Assembly (NCBI GenBank): GCA_003693705.1
Contig: RBZT01000754.1
Span: 1-64,000, forward strand
Direction of reading: 5' to 3'
From: Polymyxa betae
Taxonomy: Eukaryota > Endomyxa > Phytomyxea > Plasmodiophorida > Plasmodiophoridae
Length of the DNA: 64,000 bases
This document shows, piece by piece, positions 21,629-31,899 of the stretch. The notes under the pieces are model-generated. The model saw only the letters and a list, made by a program, of their open reading frames with translations. It ran no database searches and had not been told where the DNA came from. The translations under genes and the position numbers were made by a program. The stretch's first letter is position 1. Every line of letters starts with the position of its first letter.

Positions 21629-21660
21629 GCTCATGGCTGTGTTTTAACACAGCCATGAGC
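21629..21660. repeat. Perfect 15-bp hairpin in MULE-1
   Basis: GCTCATGGCTGTGTT, TT, then its exact reverse complement. It lies in coding sequence; the aligned part of MULE-2 has no palindrome. Confidence 0.95.
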
Positions 21661-21984
21661 GACCCATCTACACCCATCGTCCAACATCGGCTTGTTGGTT
21701 GGGCTCATTCTGGACTTCGAAATCTGCTTCGATATCAGGGAGTGCATCTGTTTATCGATGCGACGTTCAAATTGTTCCAGACAAATTTAGGCAATTGCTG
21801 GTGATTATGGCTAGAGAAGCAGGAAGTGACATGTACATTCCTGTTTTTCACATCTTGATGACTGGTCAAACATCGTATCTGTATCAATTCGCACTGAATC
21901 TCTGCATCGCTGTCATGGGATGCCGAAAAAAGATCGCTACAGTTACTTGCGATTTTGAAAGAGCGTTGATGACTGCGATTAAAG

Positions 21985-22047
21985 GTAAAAATCACTGACA
22001 AAACTTTGAATTATTTGACAAATATGTTTGTTTATCGTGTACAACAG
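21985..22047 (+). other. Spliceosomal intron in MULE-1 (63 nt)
   Basis: GTAAAA at the donor and ACAACAG at the acceptor. Removing it joins ATT AAA G to GA GCG, giving IKGAFGQQ in one frame. MULE-2 has a 45-nt intron at the same codon, and MULE-4 retains a shortened remnant. Confidence 0.85.
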
Positions 22048-22652
22048 GAGCGTTTGGCCAACAAACATTGATCATTGGCTGTCTGTTTCACTGGAAACAG
22101 GCCAACCGCAGGAACCTTGAAAAATTGCAGGTAACTGATCAGACGATTCACAAACTAATGCAGCCTGGAATCCTGGACATTCTGACAGTTATTCCACACG
22201 AAGAGATATGCACAGTTGGATTTCAGTATATCCGTCAGAGGCTGAGGCTGTCTGAGGACGACGAAACAACCAAGATGGAATCGTTCTTTGAGTATTTCAG
22301 TGCGACGTGGATGAGAGAATTCTCTCCCGCAACAAGGAATTTTCATAATCAGATCAACAATCAAGAAATCGCTAACCGCACTAACAACGGTCATCCGAAT
22401 ATTCTCGATTTCGTTGAGCGTCTTATGAAAGACAGCGAGGAAGTGTTCGAGAAGTATCAGGATTGTCAGGCCGGGCGAGTAAGGCCACCAAGGCACGATT
22501 CAACATTTCTACCTGATTCATCTCTAATTTCCGACGATTATCGAGCATTTCGCCTAAGAAATATCTCGATTGCAGTTCAATCCAATCTACAAACTGGTAA
22601 ATTGGATCTTTCAGATTCTTTTGATCTAAAACCATGCCGGTATCTCTTCTGA

Positions 22653-23160
22653 GGCTGTTCCAGCTGTAGTATTACGCTCTGTTGTGCAAGAACCCCAAAC
22701 ATCATTACCTTGGAACGAGTTGCTGTTAAGATTCGGTAATCTCGAGCCGGGTTTTGGGGGAAGCTGCTCACAATTGGTTCAGCTGCTCCTTTAATTTCTA
22801 GGGAAGTTTCTGTCTCTGTTGATGGTGATGGAGATGAAGATCTGTGGCGCCGAGATACTCATTATTTTGCACGTAAGATGAAATTCACATCTCGGCCATG
22901 TGATTTTATTTTTGCACAGCCAATGGAGATTCAAGCTGCTTCTCTCCCATCGTTCAAGAAGATGGAAGCAGCACCGAGACAGTTTACCACTGTTCGTTCT
23001 CCTTCTATGAACGATTCAATGTTTTCTCCGATTCCTTCCACCCAACTTCGCCGCGATTCTTCAAAATGTCAGCCTTGGTTTCCTGACACAACCGAATCGG
23101 ACCTTAGCTCTGGCGATGAAGGTACCAAATTCCCGCATTTTGTCATTGCAGAATTATTCA
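22653..23160. other. MULE-1 3' flank, unassigned
   Basis: A plus-strand frame at 22878-23195 is rich in Ser, Pro and Phe and has no motif I recognise except for its last residues (FLESIVTP), which belong to the Gypsy-2 RT fragment. Confidence 0.35.
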
Positions 23161-23164
23161 GCAA

Positions 23165-23480
23165 GTTGTTTTTAGAATCCATAGTGACTCCTTAATCAGA
23201 GTCCACTGTTTGGTTACAGCTAGATGCGTTTAAGGGATTGTGGCTAAGCCATTAGCTCAAGAATGCCAGGAGATGATCTCCTCTATAACAGACATCGACA
23301 AACTTATAGTTTGGATAGATGATCTGCTTGGACATTCTAAGAATAGGGAATATTGGTTTGAAATATTGGAAAAGGTATTAAGCTTAGCTGATCAGCGTAA
23401 TATTTAGTTCAGTATTGGAAAGTGTGGGCTCTTTACAACTCAAGAGAAGTACTGTGGAAACAAGCGAAAAGAAGAAACCA
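23165..23480 (+). pseudogene. Gypsy-2 reverse transcriptase fragment
   Basis: The reading LESIVTP, STVWLQLDAFKGLW, then LAQECQEMISS, LIVWIDDLLGHSKNREYWFEIL and FSIGKCGLF is a clean run of Ty3/gypsy RT: the Asp of LDAFKG and the IDD of the active site. Gypsy-3 shows the same order (LESIVTNLGNSKYWFKLDAFKGFW, IIWIDDLQGH). Two stops interrupt it (at ~23193 and in QRNI*). From 23480 the sequence changes to the exon-like repeat, so RNase H is missing. Confidence 0.75.
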
Positions 23481-23995
23481 TGCGTCCCATCAGCGACGAG
23501 ACCCAAAACATAGAAAGATATAAGCATTCGTAAAAGCAATAAACTATTCTAACAATTGAAGAGCACCTTGAAAAGCACTAATACATTGAGAAATGAGGAA
23601 ATTTTCAAATTGGGCAGCATCCATTCTAGCCGAAAAACGATTTCAAGTTTACCTTCAATTCGATCCCATATCTTTTCCAAAATTCGAACCGCCACGATCT
23701 CTGCAAGAGAGCAATCAGCCAGCGATCTATGCACGAGAGCCATCCGCTGGGTATACAAACAATATAATAAACTAACAGCAATGTTAGAAGTTTCTAGAAG
23801 GCCCTGCAAGCAAAAAGGTGAAATAGTGCTTCCCATCATCGAGGAGAGCCAAAAATATAGAAAGGAAAAATCTAAAACATGCAGAAAACCTTTATAAGCA
23901 TTAATAAAGTGAGAAGACAAAAATTTCTAAAAAAGGGCAGCATCCACCCTTGAAGACAAAATAGAATTAGAATACCTTCGAATCGATGCTATTTC
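23480..23995 (-). repeat. Exon-like repeat family, inverted copy
   Basis: The reverse complement matches the 17.4-17.9 kb repeat along its length: GGATGCTGCCC occurs twice (23610-23633 and 23935-23955), with CGCTGATGGGACGC and CTTTTCGCTTG in the same order. On the minus strand 23726-23653 is an exon-like segment of 74 nt, bounded by CATAG and GGTAAAC, reading SLADCSLAEIVAVRILEKIWDRIE without a stop. The insert separates the RT and integrase parts of Gypsy-2. Confidence 0.75.
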
Positions 23996-23999
23996 AGCC

Positions 24000-24650
24000 C
24001 CGAACATTCAGTTTGCCACTGTGGATGCTGTAATGGAGTCGAGAGCTGCTTCTCGAACTCCAGAAATACTGGTAACTGATATGGCATCGTACTTTATGTC
24101 GACAGTTATGTGTTGATGTGGATCATATACTTGGAGCCATGTGACGACGACATGAATGAAGTGGCCGCCCACGGCATGCGCAACAATGAAAGGTTCCATA
24201 ATACCAACGCCAAATAGTCTTTGTAAGTAATCAACTCTATAAGCAAACAACAATTATTGAAGGGAAAATACAGGCCGTGCAACATTGTAAGAGATATCGA
24301 GGTACTTTAGCCACTCTTCACTCATAAACTAACAGAATTTCATAGCAACAGTCCACGTTGCTTCTACATTATGAAGGAGCTCACACAAAGGTGCATTATG
24401 CAGCATCACTTCACAGTAACCTATGGACACTATAGTAATGGCTCATTGAAGTCATTAATAAGCATTACTTAGCATTGAAGAAAGCGCTTATCTCTGATCC
24501 ACATTGGGATAAACAATATTGACCATGGTTAAATAAGATCATTGAGCATACACTTCAACATCATCCACCAGGTAGATTAGATGGCAAGGCGCCAGTGACA
24601 GTTGATAGTATTCACCGGCCAGCCTGCTGATAATCCTAGCGGAGACCTTG
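24000..24650 (+). pseudogene. Gypsy-2 integrase core, interrupted by a solo LTR
   Basis: FATVDAVMESRAASRTPEILVTDMASYFMSTVM (24008-24110) leads to the second catalytic Asp (VTD). After the LTR insertion, MKELTQRCIMQHHFTVTYGHYSNGSL is followed by HYLALKKALISDPHWDKQYWPWLNKIIEHTLQHH and GRLDGKAPVTV (24371-24620), the Asn-Gly block and the helical end of the core. The catalytic Glu position is degenerate and several stops are present. The match in order to the Gypsy-1 integrase shows the two are sister copies. Confidence 0.78.
24111..24368. repeat. Solo LTR with TTATG target duplication
   Basis: 258 bp beginning TGTTGATGTGG and ending CTTCTACA, flanked on both sides by TTATG (24106-24110 and 24369-24373). 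Removing it with one TTATG rejoins the Gypsy-2 integrase. There are no coding remnants inside, so this is best explained as a solo LTR of an unidentified family. Confidence 0.8.
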
Positions 24651-24799
24651 AAAGAAGTTAATCCTGACATGGAAAGGACCATATAAGATCACAGACACAC
24701 TGAATATATTTCGGAGGGATGATAATATATTTAACGGATCTAAACAAATAGTCCATGGGGATAGAATCAGATAATATATTGTGACAGCAAACTAAAGGT

Positions 24800-25068
24800 A
24801 ACTGAGCAGATGAAAGATCAGTTTGCTTACGATAGCTCAAGTTATGAAGTAGCACAGTTCAGAGGCAGTCGCATTAATCCCCAAACCCATGAAGGCGAGT
24901 TCCGTATTGCCTGGAAGGAATTTTTCAGTCAGAGAGCAGCTGAGAACATTTGGAAATTTTTCAGATGTTCCTGTACTAAATAATAACTATCTAAGAGAAT
25001 TAAAAAGCGCAGGTCATGCGCTTGCTGACACTGCGGAGGCATTTGTTAAAACGAGGACTTGTTCATGA
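24800..25068 (+). pseudogene. Gypsy-2 pol C-terminus, chromodomain-like
   Basis: MKDQFAYDSSSYEVAQFRGSRI, HEGEFRIAWKEF, then (frame change) SSWEHLEIFSDVPVLNNNYLRELKSAGHALADTAEAF, ending at TGA 25066-25068. The WKxF...SWE pattern is a degenerate chromodomain, parallel to the Gypsy-1 tail. About 100 bases of 3' untranslated sequence follow before the polypurine tract. Confidence 0.7.
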
Positions 25069-25175
25069 GTTGCATGCTTTTTTCCATATCTATCCCGTGG
25101 TTTCTTAAAGCTGCAACCCTTAATTAAGTTTAGATTCTTTTAACCAAAAACTGCCATTTTCTGATGAGGGGAGTG

Positions 25176-25427
25176 TGTCAATATACAGTTATGTTACCTG
25201 GTACATTACTTACTGACCAAGAAAGCACAGGAAGAGTTATTGGTGGTGATTACTCGGTTCATGAGTGGCGGAGAATATTCCGTGAGTGAATTTAAAAATC
25301 GATGAATCCTCCCAGTCGTTTCCCAGGGGTTTCAAGTGTGGCTAGTGCTGTCTCGAACATGTGAATCCTCAGAGTATAAAAAGGCTATATACATCGGATA
25401 AAAAACCATTATTCATTCCACATGACA
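25176..25427 (+). repeat. Gypsy-2 3' LTR (252 bp)
   Basis: GAGGGGAGTG precedes TGTCAATATAC, and the segment ends CATGACA, giving TGTCA/TGACA ends. A TATA box (TATAAAAAGG) lies near 25376. Its sequence differs from the 188-bp gypsy LTRs apart from the first bases. Confidence 0.7.
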
Positions 25428-25459
25428 ACAGTGACATCAAAGTTTAGCATTGCCATATG

Positions 25460-26085
25460 CGATGACTGCCAATGTTTCATTGTTGATAGCGGTGCTTCAA
25501 TGCACATGGCTTCAGACAGATGTTCGTTCAGATCGTATAAGCAACAGAGTTACCTATCGGTTCAAGAGGGAAATGGGACAGCCATACACTCCCATGGTTC
25601 CGGAGATTATTACGCAAAGCTACATGATGGCTTTACTTAGAGAATCGACAACCCGTTTCACGTTCCTGATCTCCAAAATGATCTACAATCAATTGCGCAA
25701 AGTTCTGCAAAATGATTCAAGTATATTTTCACGGATATTATCTCAAGATCTACGCTAAAAAAAGAAATGTTCCGCCGCGAGCAGATCCAATCTTGATAAT
25801 CACAAGAGACACAGACAACATTTACCCAAACAAACACAATACTCCTTAGAAACTAGGCCAGCAAAACAATGCTAATGCCGCTCGTGTTCCCACGAGAGAA
25901 TGAATCTGGCACGAACGCCTAGGACATCCCAGCCGTAAATCTTTCCAGTAATTGAATTTGATTCGCAATGACGGAACAAAATGTCAAGAAAAATTGAACA
26001 AGTTTCCGAGCCTTGTTTACAATCAGAGTGAACGACCCTTCGTACGCTGGTCAGTAACGCCTGAACTTACTTCAGAATCAGCTGA
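25460..26085 (+). pseudogene. Copia-F protease and pre-integrase fragment
   Basis: FIVDSGASMHMASDRCSFRSY is an intact copia aspartic protease active site (near 25480), followed by GNGTAIHSHGSGDYYAKLHD and a stop. Past several broken codons, IWHERLGHPSRKSF (near 25910) is the pre-integrase His pair, and TKCQ marks where the Cys pair would be. The piece starts directly after the Gypsy-2 LTR and stops where the chromovirus begins. No gag, RT or LTR of its own. Confidence 0.78.
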
Positions 26086-26089
26086 TCGA

Positions 26090-27560
26090 TTCGAGTAACG
26101 TAACTGTCAACAGGGCGATATTTCAGCCCGGATGAGGATGACCTACCCGATCTGCTACAAGAACGCAAGCAGGTGATGTATTTCTTCGCGACACGCGCGA
26201 ACTGCTCCTGCCGCCGTTCAGCATCGAGAGCGGAACGTAGGGCCGCAAGGGTGCAATTGTCGATCCTGACGGGGACATACGACTTCGAACTCTGAAGCAG
26301 CGTCATGACTCTCCTCTAGCTGGACATTTTGGTTACCGCAAGACTGCAGCTGATCATACGCGATTTTTTGTGGCCCGGCATACGGAAGACCTGCGATATT
26401 TGCCAGGGGGCATCATCGGCACGGCACAAACCCAATGGACAATTACTGCCTTTTGCCGATACAATGTAACCTCTGGTAATCAAACTCGATGGATATCCTT
26501 GTTAAGTTGCCAAACTCCAACGGCCGTAATGCCATTCTCTGAGTGGTTGACGGGTTTTCTAAATGGCACACTTTATCACCTGCTCGAAATCTATCGCCGC
26601 AAGCCAGCTGGCCCCGCTGATGCTCCATCCTCTCTTCAGTATACACGGACTTCCCAAGATCTGGCCGAAGCCCGCAATTTATATCCCGGTTTTGGAGGCA
26701 CCTATTGCTAAGGTTAGGTATCTGGCGCAAACAATCGAAAGCTCGACACTCTGAGACTGCCGGCCAAACCGAACGTGTTAACCAATTAGTGGAGAAATAT
26801 CTACGATGTTTTGTATCATATAATCCTGACAATTTGGAGTGACCTGCTAGGCGTGGCGGGAGTTCGCATACAGCAGCTCCTCGCACTCGTCGACGAGAGC
26901 TTCCGCCCTTCTACCTCTAGTCCGGTTTTCCCCCAGATTTGACACGGCTGGTTCAGAATCCAGCCCGGAAGCGAACCCGCCACGGACCACTACCTCGACC
27001 ACCTTCAGCAGATCCGTAACATTGTGACGCAGCATCTCGAGCAGGCAGTCAATGATAGGAGAAAGTCCGTTGATCATCATCGACGAGCATGTCCCAAATT
27101 TAAATTCGGGGACCGGGTTATGGTGAGGAGCGAATCACCGACCACAAGACCATGTAGCAAACTCAATTACATGTAAATTGGTCCATTCAAGATCCGTCAG
27201 CGCATTTATCCCGTCGCATTTCAGCTCAGTCTGCAGGAAGCGTCCAACGGCATGAAGTGTTCCAAGTCTCTTAGTTAGAGCCTTACCGGGACTAAACAAT
27301 CCAAGGTCGCACCCAACCTTCTCCAGCACCAATCAAGCTCGACTCGTCCGATGACATACATATTATTAAGGATTTATGTTCACAATCGCCTGCAATATCT
27401 CATCGACTGGGGAATTCGCAAACCAACTTGAATCCACATCGGAACAGTAGGGTCATTTTCGCGACTCCCATGAACGCTTTCCAGAGAATCCTGGACCCGA
27501 GCAGTCCAAACCAGAACTTCGAAAGGGGGGCTGAGCCAGGGCCCCGCCATGACAGCAAGG
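26090..27560 (+). pseudogene. Chromovirus-like Ty3/gypsy integrase with chromodomain remnant
   Basis: The reading begins with the end of RNase H and the spacer: LRTLKQRHDSPLAGHFGYRKTAA is the HHCC zinc-binding start. The core follows in shifting frames with DGFSKMAHFI-like MAHFITC, HPLFSIHGLPK, HSETAGQTERVNQLVEKYLRCFVSY (the Glu block) and EFAYSSSSHSSTRAS. Further on are RRKSVDHHRRACPKFKFGDRVMV and, near 27390, NRLQYLIDWG, with HFRDSHERF marking a chromodomain. This is a different gypsy lineage from Gypsy-1, -2 and -3. Stops and shifts are frequent. No LTR is seen after 27560. Confidence 0.82.
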
Positions 27561-27564
27561 TGGT

Positions 27565-28850
27565 GCAGCCAACAGGGCGACGAGCTCAGCCTCCGAGGCT
27601 ACAACCTCCGGCCACGCATTGGAACATTCCGGCAGCCGTCGTAGATCCGGACTTCAAACCTTCCAGCGACAGGAACCTTCGAGTTGCAGCTCAATTAGTG
27701 GGAGAGGCCCGCTCTCCATTCCGGTTATAGGAATACTATCCCAGATTAGATTAGTCTATTCGTCCGCCTCAGTTAGCCGGTCCTGACAGTACAAGTCATT
27801 GAAATCTGCTTAAATCAAAGTAGTCATACTGGCAAATCCATCGCGAATTTGCAGAAATCGGGCCGCCGTCAATGCGATTCAGTAATGTTGCCAGCGATGC
27901 CGAGACAATGGCACAGGATGGAGAAAATTCGGTTGCTGCCGAGCCAGATCCGCTGCCACGTTACAACGAAAAAGTTTTGTCGTGGCTGCGATCGAAACAA
28001 GGCAAGAGATTACACCGTGCCAATGCTCCTCATATGAGATCAACCCGAACACAGAGCGGCATTGCCATGTTAGAGGTGGTGCTATCACCTCTACAGAGGG
28101 CGATTGGGGCTCGTGTCAGGCCTATGGCAGATTCTCTCACAAGGCTGCAGAGCAATCTCGGCGACTTGCTGTCCGGCAGTATTCTGATTTTCGTCAATGC
28201 TGATTGGAATAGAATGAGCGTTAATAGTCCGATGGATGCGAGCAATTGTTGATCTCCACCCGTAGTTTAATCCTGGCGCTGATTCAGTCGTGCAGCTTGC
28301 AAAAGAGGCGATCACAGTTCCTTTCTAAAAACGGAGTAGAGGAAATCGAGTAGTTACTGACCTTTGGCGAAAACGGTCGGAAGGGTTAGCTAGTGGACCG
28401 CCTGTGAAGTTATTAAAGAGAAGTATTGTTCGAAGTGGTGTCAAGGCAATGAGCGGAGGCTCTTTAATCGCAGACGGGCAATTATCGGCGCTGAGATTCG
28501 AGTCACCCGATCGACGGCGGGAGGGGAGACAAAACAAGCAAAAGTCAATGTATCTTTCTCCCGCTCTTTTTCTGATGTTGCGTTCAGACCAAAGACTTCC
28601 GTTAAGTCGCTCTAATAAACATAAGTTGAAAGTTATGTTTCTAACTAGGTTGCGCTCTAGGACCCCTCAGTTTTGGTGTCGCTTGTTCATTTGTTGTTGA
28701 GGGTGCTGATACGACTTCTAGCCATGAATGATGCTCTCCTTGATCTGGTCAAGATTGTTGATTGAGTAACCGGTGAGAGCGACGTCGCATAGGGTGCACG
28801 CCCTATCGTTTTTTGTGTCAAAATCATAGAAGCAATGCGCAAGCATGCGC
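27565..28850. other. Unassigned stretch
   Basis: It contains a stop-free plus frame (27872-28252, 126 codons) with LPRYNEKVLSWLRSKQGK and LSPLQRAIGARVRP. I do not recognise it; gag-like or a linker are possible. Another plus frame (28404-28700) is basic and Ser-rich. No LTR pair or inverted ends are visible. Confidence 0.3.
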
Positions 28851-28854
28851 TTTA

Positions 28855-29160
28855 GCTTTAAAATTGCAAGATCTTGATAACAAAAACTGCGGTATCACCT
28901 TGAAAAAGATCTCAATGTGGACATCAATCGTCCTGTTTACGATGTTACGACGGGCAGGAAATGGTGGAGAGCTGATTTCATGAATTCCACTGACGACACA
29001 AGGGGGTTGCGGCTAACGTCGTTTTCCAAAATCTTACAGACCTATGTTTTAGGCCATTTTGATTTTCGAATCAAGATAAGTCAGAAGGCTGCGCTCTACG
29101 ATTTCTCCCGCGTACTTCTCCAAGTCCGCAAAGTATCTATTGAAGCTCTAACGTAAGATT
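28855..29160 (+). pseudogene. Harbinger transposase N-terminal fragment
   Basis: LQDLDNKN...HLEKDLNVDINRPVYDV matches LQDLDDDKLQVHLEGDFSVDIRHPVYDV in Harb-3 (58.7 kb). The rest of the frame is basic and unrecognised. It is isolated from the DDE part and in the opposite orientation to Harb-1 transposase at 30.5-31.2 kb. Confidence 0.55.
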
Positions 29161-29164
29161 TCTC

Positions 29165-29800
29165 CACTTTACAGACGTTTCTAATGTCATTATGTCCTTA
29201 TTTCAAATGTCTTGTATATTCTTTTGTCGTCACAACAAGAATCTGCTGCGCTTCCTTTCGTGACAGCTGTTATAGATGTGGGCGGTGATCTGAGCAGCAC
29301 ATTTCAAGCAATATATCGATGCCTTCGAATTTCACTGTAGCGGAATGAAAGATGCGTGGCTTTCTTTGGCCCAGTATCAATCTTCATAAAGAATCTGATT
29401 GAATCTTGATTGCTGGTTCTATTGCAATTCTTCGGATAGATTTTCACGGAACTTTGTGAGACAATGAACCTATCCGTTAAACTGGCTGAAGTTTGGCGAG
29501 TCACACAGGTTTGAGCCCAAAACTTGGCGGGGTGGCCTCTTGCTGCCCGTCCTTTCAAAGCTGGGTGCAAAGTTTGCAACCCACCAAAAGCCTGGTCGAA
29601 AAGATTTGGCCAAGCTTTGGCCTCTTGTTAATCAATACAACATAACTTCAGAAGATGCTTATTTATCTTTGCCTATTAGAATGAGTGATCGTAGCTCTGA
29701 TACCGAGGTTGTTGAAGATGAGTTGATGTCGCCTCCAGCGAAGAAGATGAAAACTGGTTGACGTTACACAATAAATTCTTTAAGATCAACGTTTTAATGT
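29165..29800. other. Unassigned stretch
   Basis: A plus-strand frame at 29540-29761 reads GAKFATHQKPGRKDLAKLWPLVNQYNI and ends with an acidic, then basic tail (PPAKKMKTG). No family motif was recognised. It may be the 5' part of the SANT-like gene that follows. Confidence 0.3.
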
Positions 29801-29809
29801 CCTCGCTGG

Positions 29810-30427
29810 CGTTCATTACGACTCCTGGTCAGCAACAAGAAAGAAGGCTGGGAAGCAGTTAATCTCGAAGAAAATATGGCCCAAGGCACAACCTAATTCA
29901 AAGGACAAAATGAATCTTTGAGCTAACTTTCATGTATTAGATATACATCGATTATAAAAACCAGTTTCCTGAATGTACTCTATCCGAAGAGCAGCTTCGA
30001 CATTTCATTCGAACCGAAAAACAGCAGCTGCAAACCGGCGATACAGATGATTAATCTGGGAAGGTGGTTCTGCAACCTGTAGCGTATTAACAGCAGGTCG
30101 TTAAACAGTCTAACGGCCATGCCAAACGCAACATTCTAACTGAGCAGATCGGGTAGCAGCTGCAATGGTCACTGCTAAAACCCCTGCGGCTGCAGTTGAG
30201 AAGAAGGATGTGAAACCACCGCAGCCTACCAAGGCCCAGATGTTGAACACCCAGGCGACATCGATTGCCACTTTGAGCGCGATTTATGAATCGAGATGTT
30301 CAAAGTGACCTGCTTCGTCATAAGTCAGACTTGGCGAATTGAAGAAGCTAAAACAAGGCCTATCGCTGGGCTTTTTGACTCAGGAGGAATTTAACAACAA
30401 AGCGAAAACGCTTCTTTTCAATTTTTG
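29810..30427 (+). pseudogene. Harb-1 accessory SANT/Myb-like protein remnant
   Basis: SWSATRKKAGKQLISKKIWPKAQPN (near 29825) and IYIDYKNQFPECTLSEEQLRHFIR (29940) are also found in order in the accessory gene of Harb-4 (WSDGRKKAGTQVIPKEIWPK, IHSEYKNEYPDCTIIEKGLKAHIR). The C-terminus is a short coiled coil: ELKKLKQGLSLGFLTQEEFNNKAKTLLFNF, stop at 30425-30427. PIF/Harbinger elements carry such a second protein, which helps the transposase enter the nucleus and bind DNA. It is convergent with the transposase, only 29 bases away. Frames are broken at least three times. Confidence 0.65.
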
Positions 30428-30456
30428 AATCTTTGGTGTTTAACATTTAGGTTTAC

Positions 30457-31157
30457 TTACTCGTCATCAGCGTCATCCCAGCCAGCATCTTCCACGCCTG
30501 CTCCTTCCTGATATGTATGCATATCATGACGGCGTCGTTGAAGGAGATTTGTGAGAATGGGGCATGCGCGAAAGAGGTGAGTGAACTTCTCGATTGTACA
30601 GTCGAATTGCGTCATTAGCTTATTCCCCCGATGCCCCATTCGACGCGAACTCTCATCCCACAGTGAGCAGCGTTGAAAGCATCAATGGCGTCCATATTCT
30701 GACCATTTCGTATTTGGTCGCGCTGTCGCATTCTGTGCATAATAAACATCTCTTCTCCAGCATCACCTGTGTCTCCCAAAAGATAGTCAAAGTATTCATT
30801 GGTATGTACAAAGTGCTGGCGCCAGTTGTGAAATGGATCAGATCTGCGCAAGTAATTGATGTCCTGAAATGTTTCCAGGCTATCCTGGATCCACGTAGAA
30901 AATAAGCCATCGTGATCTACAGCTACTGTATTGTTTACACAGTACATGGACTTCCGTCCATTGTACCAGAGACTGTGGAAATCACCAAATTGTTTGCTTT
31001 TTGCCTTACGGATTTGGACGAGGGTCCCATCGATGAACCCAATGCATCCCAACGGGCACCGCCCAGGTTTTTGTATGATGTGACTGGCGGCATACAAAAC
31101 TTTGGAATTATAACGGAAAGTAGCAAAACTAGGCGAGTCAAAACGCTTGCACGTCAA
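30457..31157 (-). pseudogene. Harb-1 PIF/Harbinger DDE transposase
   Basis: Catalytic blocks on the minus strand are CIGFIDGTLVQIRKA (first Asp), YNGRKSMYCVNNTVAVDHDGL, a degenerate second-Asp region (TWIQDSLETFQDINYLRRSD), YLLGDTGDAGEEMFIMHRM and RVEWGIGG (the Glu block). One frameshift near 30620 leads to NKLMTQFDCTIEKF, HLFRACPILTNLLQRRR and an acidic tail to the stop at 30457. The N-terminal helix-turn-helix part is missing from this strand. The order and tail match Harb-2, -3 and -4. Confidence 0.88.
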
Positions 31158-31179
31158 CGTAAGCTCCTTTAGCGGATAG

Positions 31180-31895
31180 GTTTAATTGCGTAGAATATTT
31201 TTTTGGTTCATTACAGATTTTCAAAAAAACTCTATTGAATTCTGTACAATGATCGTTTTTATACCTTGAATTTATATTTTTGCGACCACACAAAAAAATA
31301 TATTTCTGTATTGTGCAAATTAAGCCGATATGGATGCAAAGCAACTACTTCCACCTGGTAGTTTCAATGCCATACCAGGAACCACACTATCCTCGTGCTG
31401 CATTTGTGGACATCGTGCATCAGCCCGCAATCGTCATAGACATTGGTTTTCAAACAAGAGGCGGAACTGCTGGATGATGTTTGACATGCAAAACCAAACG
31501 ACGAAATCACCCACCACTGATCATGTTTGCCCCTTATTCATTTTCCTGAGTGCAACAATTTGATTGACGACGTGTTTAGCATAAAGAGGATACCGATGTG
31601 ACCTTTACAACGAAAAATATTCAACATTCTGAAGTTGCATGCAATGTGCTGTGTGACGCCGTTGAAGGATCTCAGAGAAATGTGCATGGCAGTGTATGCT
31701 TCCATGGGCTCTTGCTTTATTGCTTATCAATCACTTGCGATATAGAGCAACCGTGATGAACCCTGTCAGATACAAAACGTCAAGGAAATGACCATACAAT
31801 CGTGATTGCAATGCGATGATCCAATCACGACAATGACCAATACTATGATAACAAGTAAAATGAAGACATTGTTATCGACTATTTTGATCGTTTTG
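31180..31895. other. Unassigned AT-rich stretch
   Basis: Short frames on both strands and no motif. The Harb-1 left or right terminal repeat may lie here, but I could not pair it. Confidence 0.3.
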
Positions 31896-31899
31896 AATT

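Larger units (their letters stand above)
21040..22652 (+). pseudogene. MULE-1 transposase (FLYWCH finger, MULE domain, one intron)
   Basis: A FLYWCH-type finger opens the gene: NHKYVFSSTYRNGQHYYRCSQW, then SCPAALLVDPDG and a terminal His-x-Cys. After frame breaks, a conserved block VESKRHGGRRADRLQDIENPN precedes the transposase core: HLFIDATFK (first Asp), MAREAGSDMYIPVFHILM, VTCDFERALM (second Asp), then GCLFHWKQA with the C-x2-H pair. An intron at 21985-22047 joins IKG to AFGQQT in frame. The C-terminal part runs SFFEYFSATWMREF, FEKYQDCQAGR. The breaks (a stop and two shifts) make it a pseudogene. Compared with MULE-4 it lacks about 15 residues after RTNN. Confidence 0.88.
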
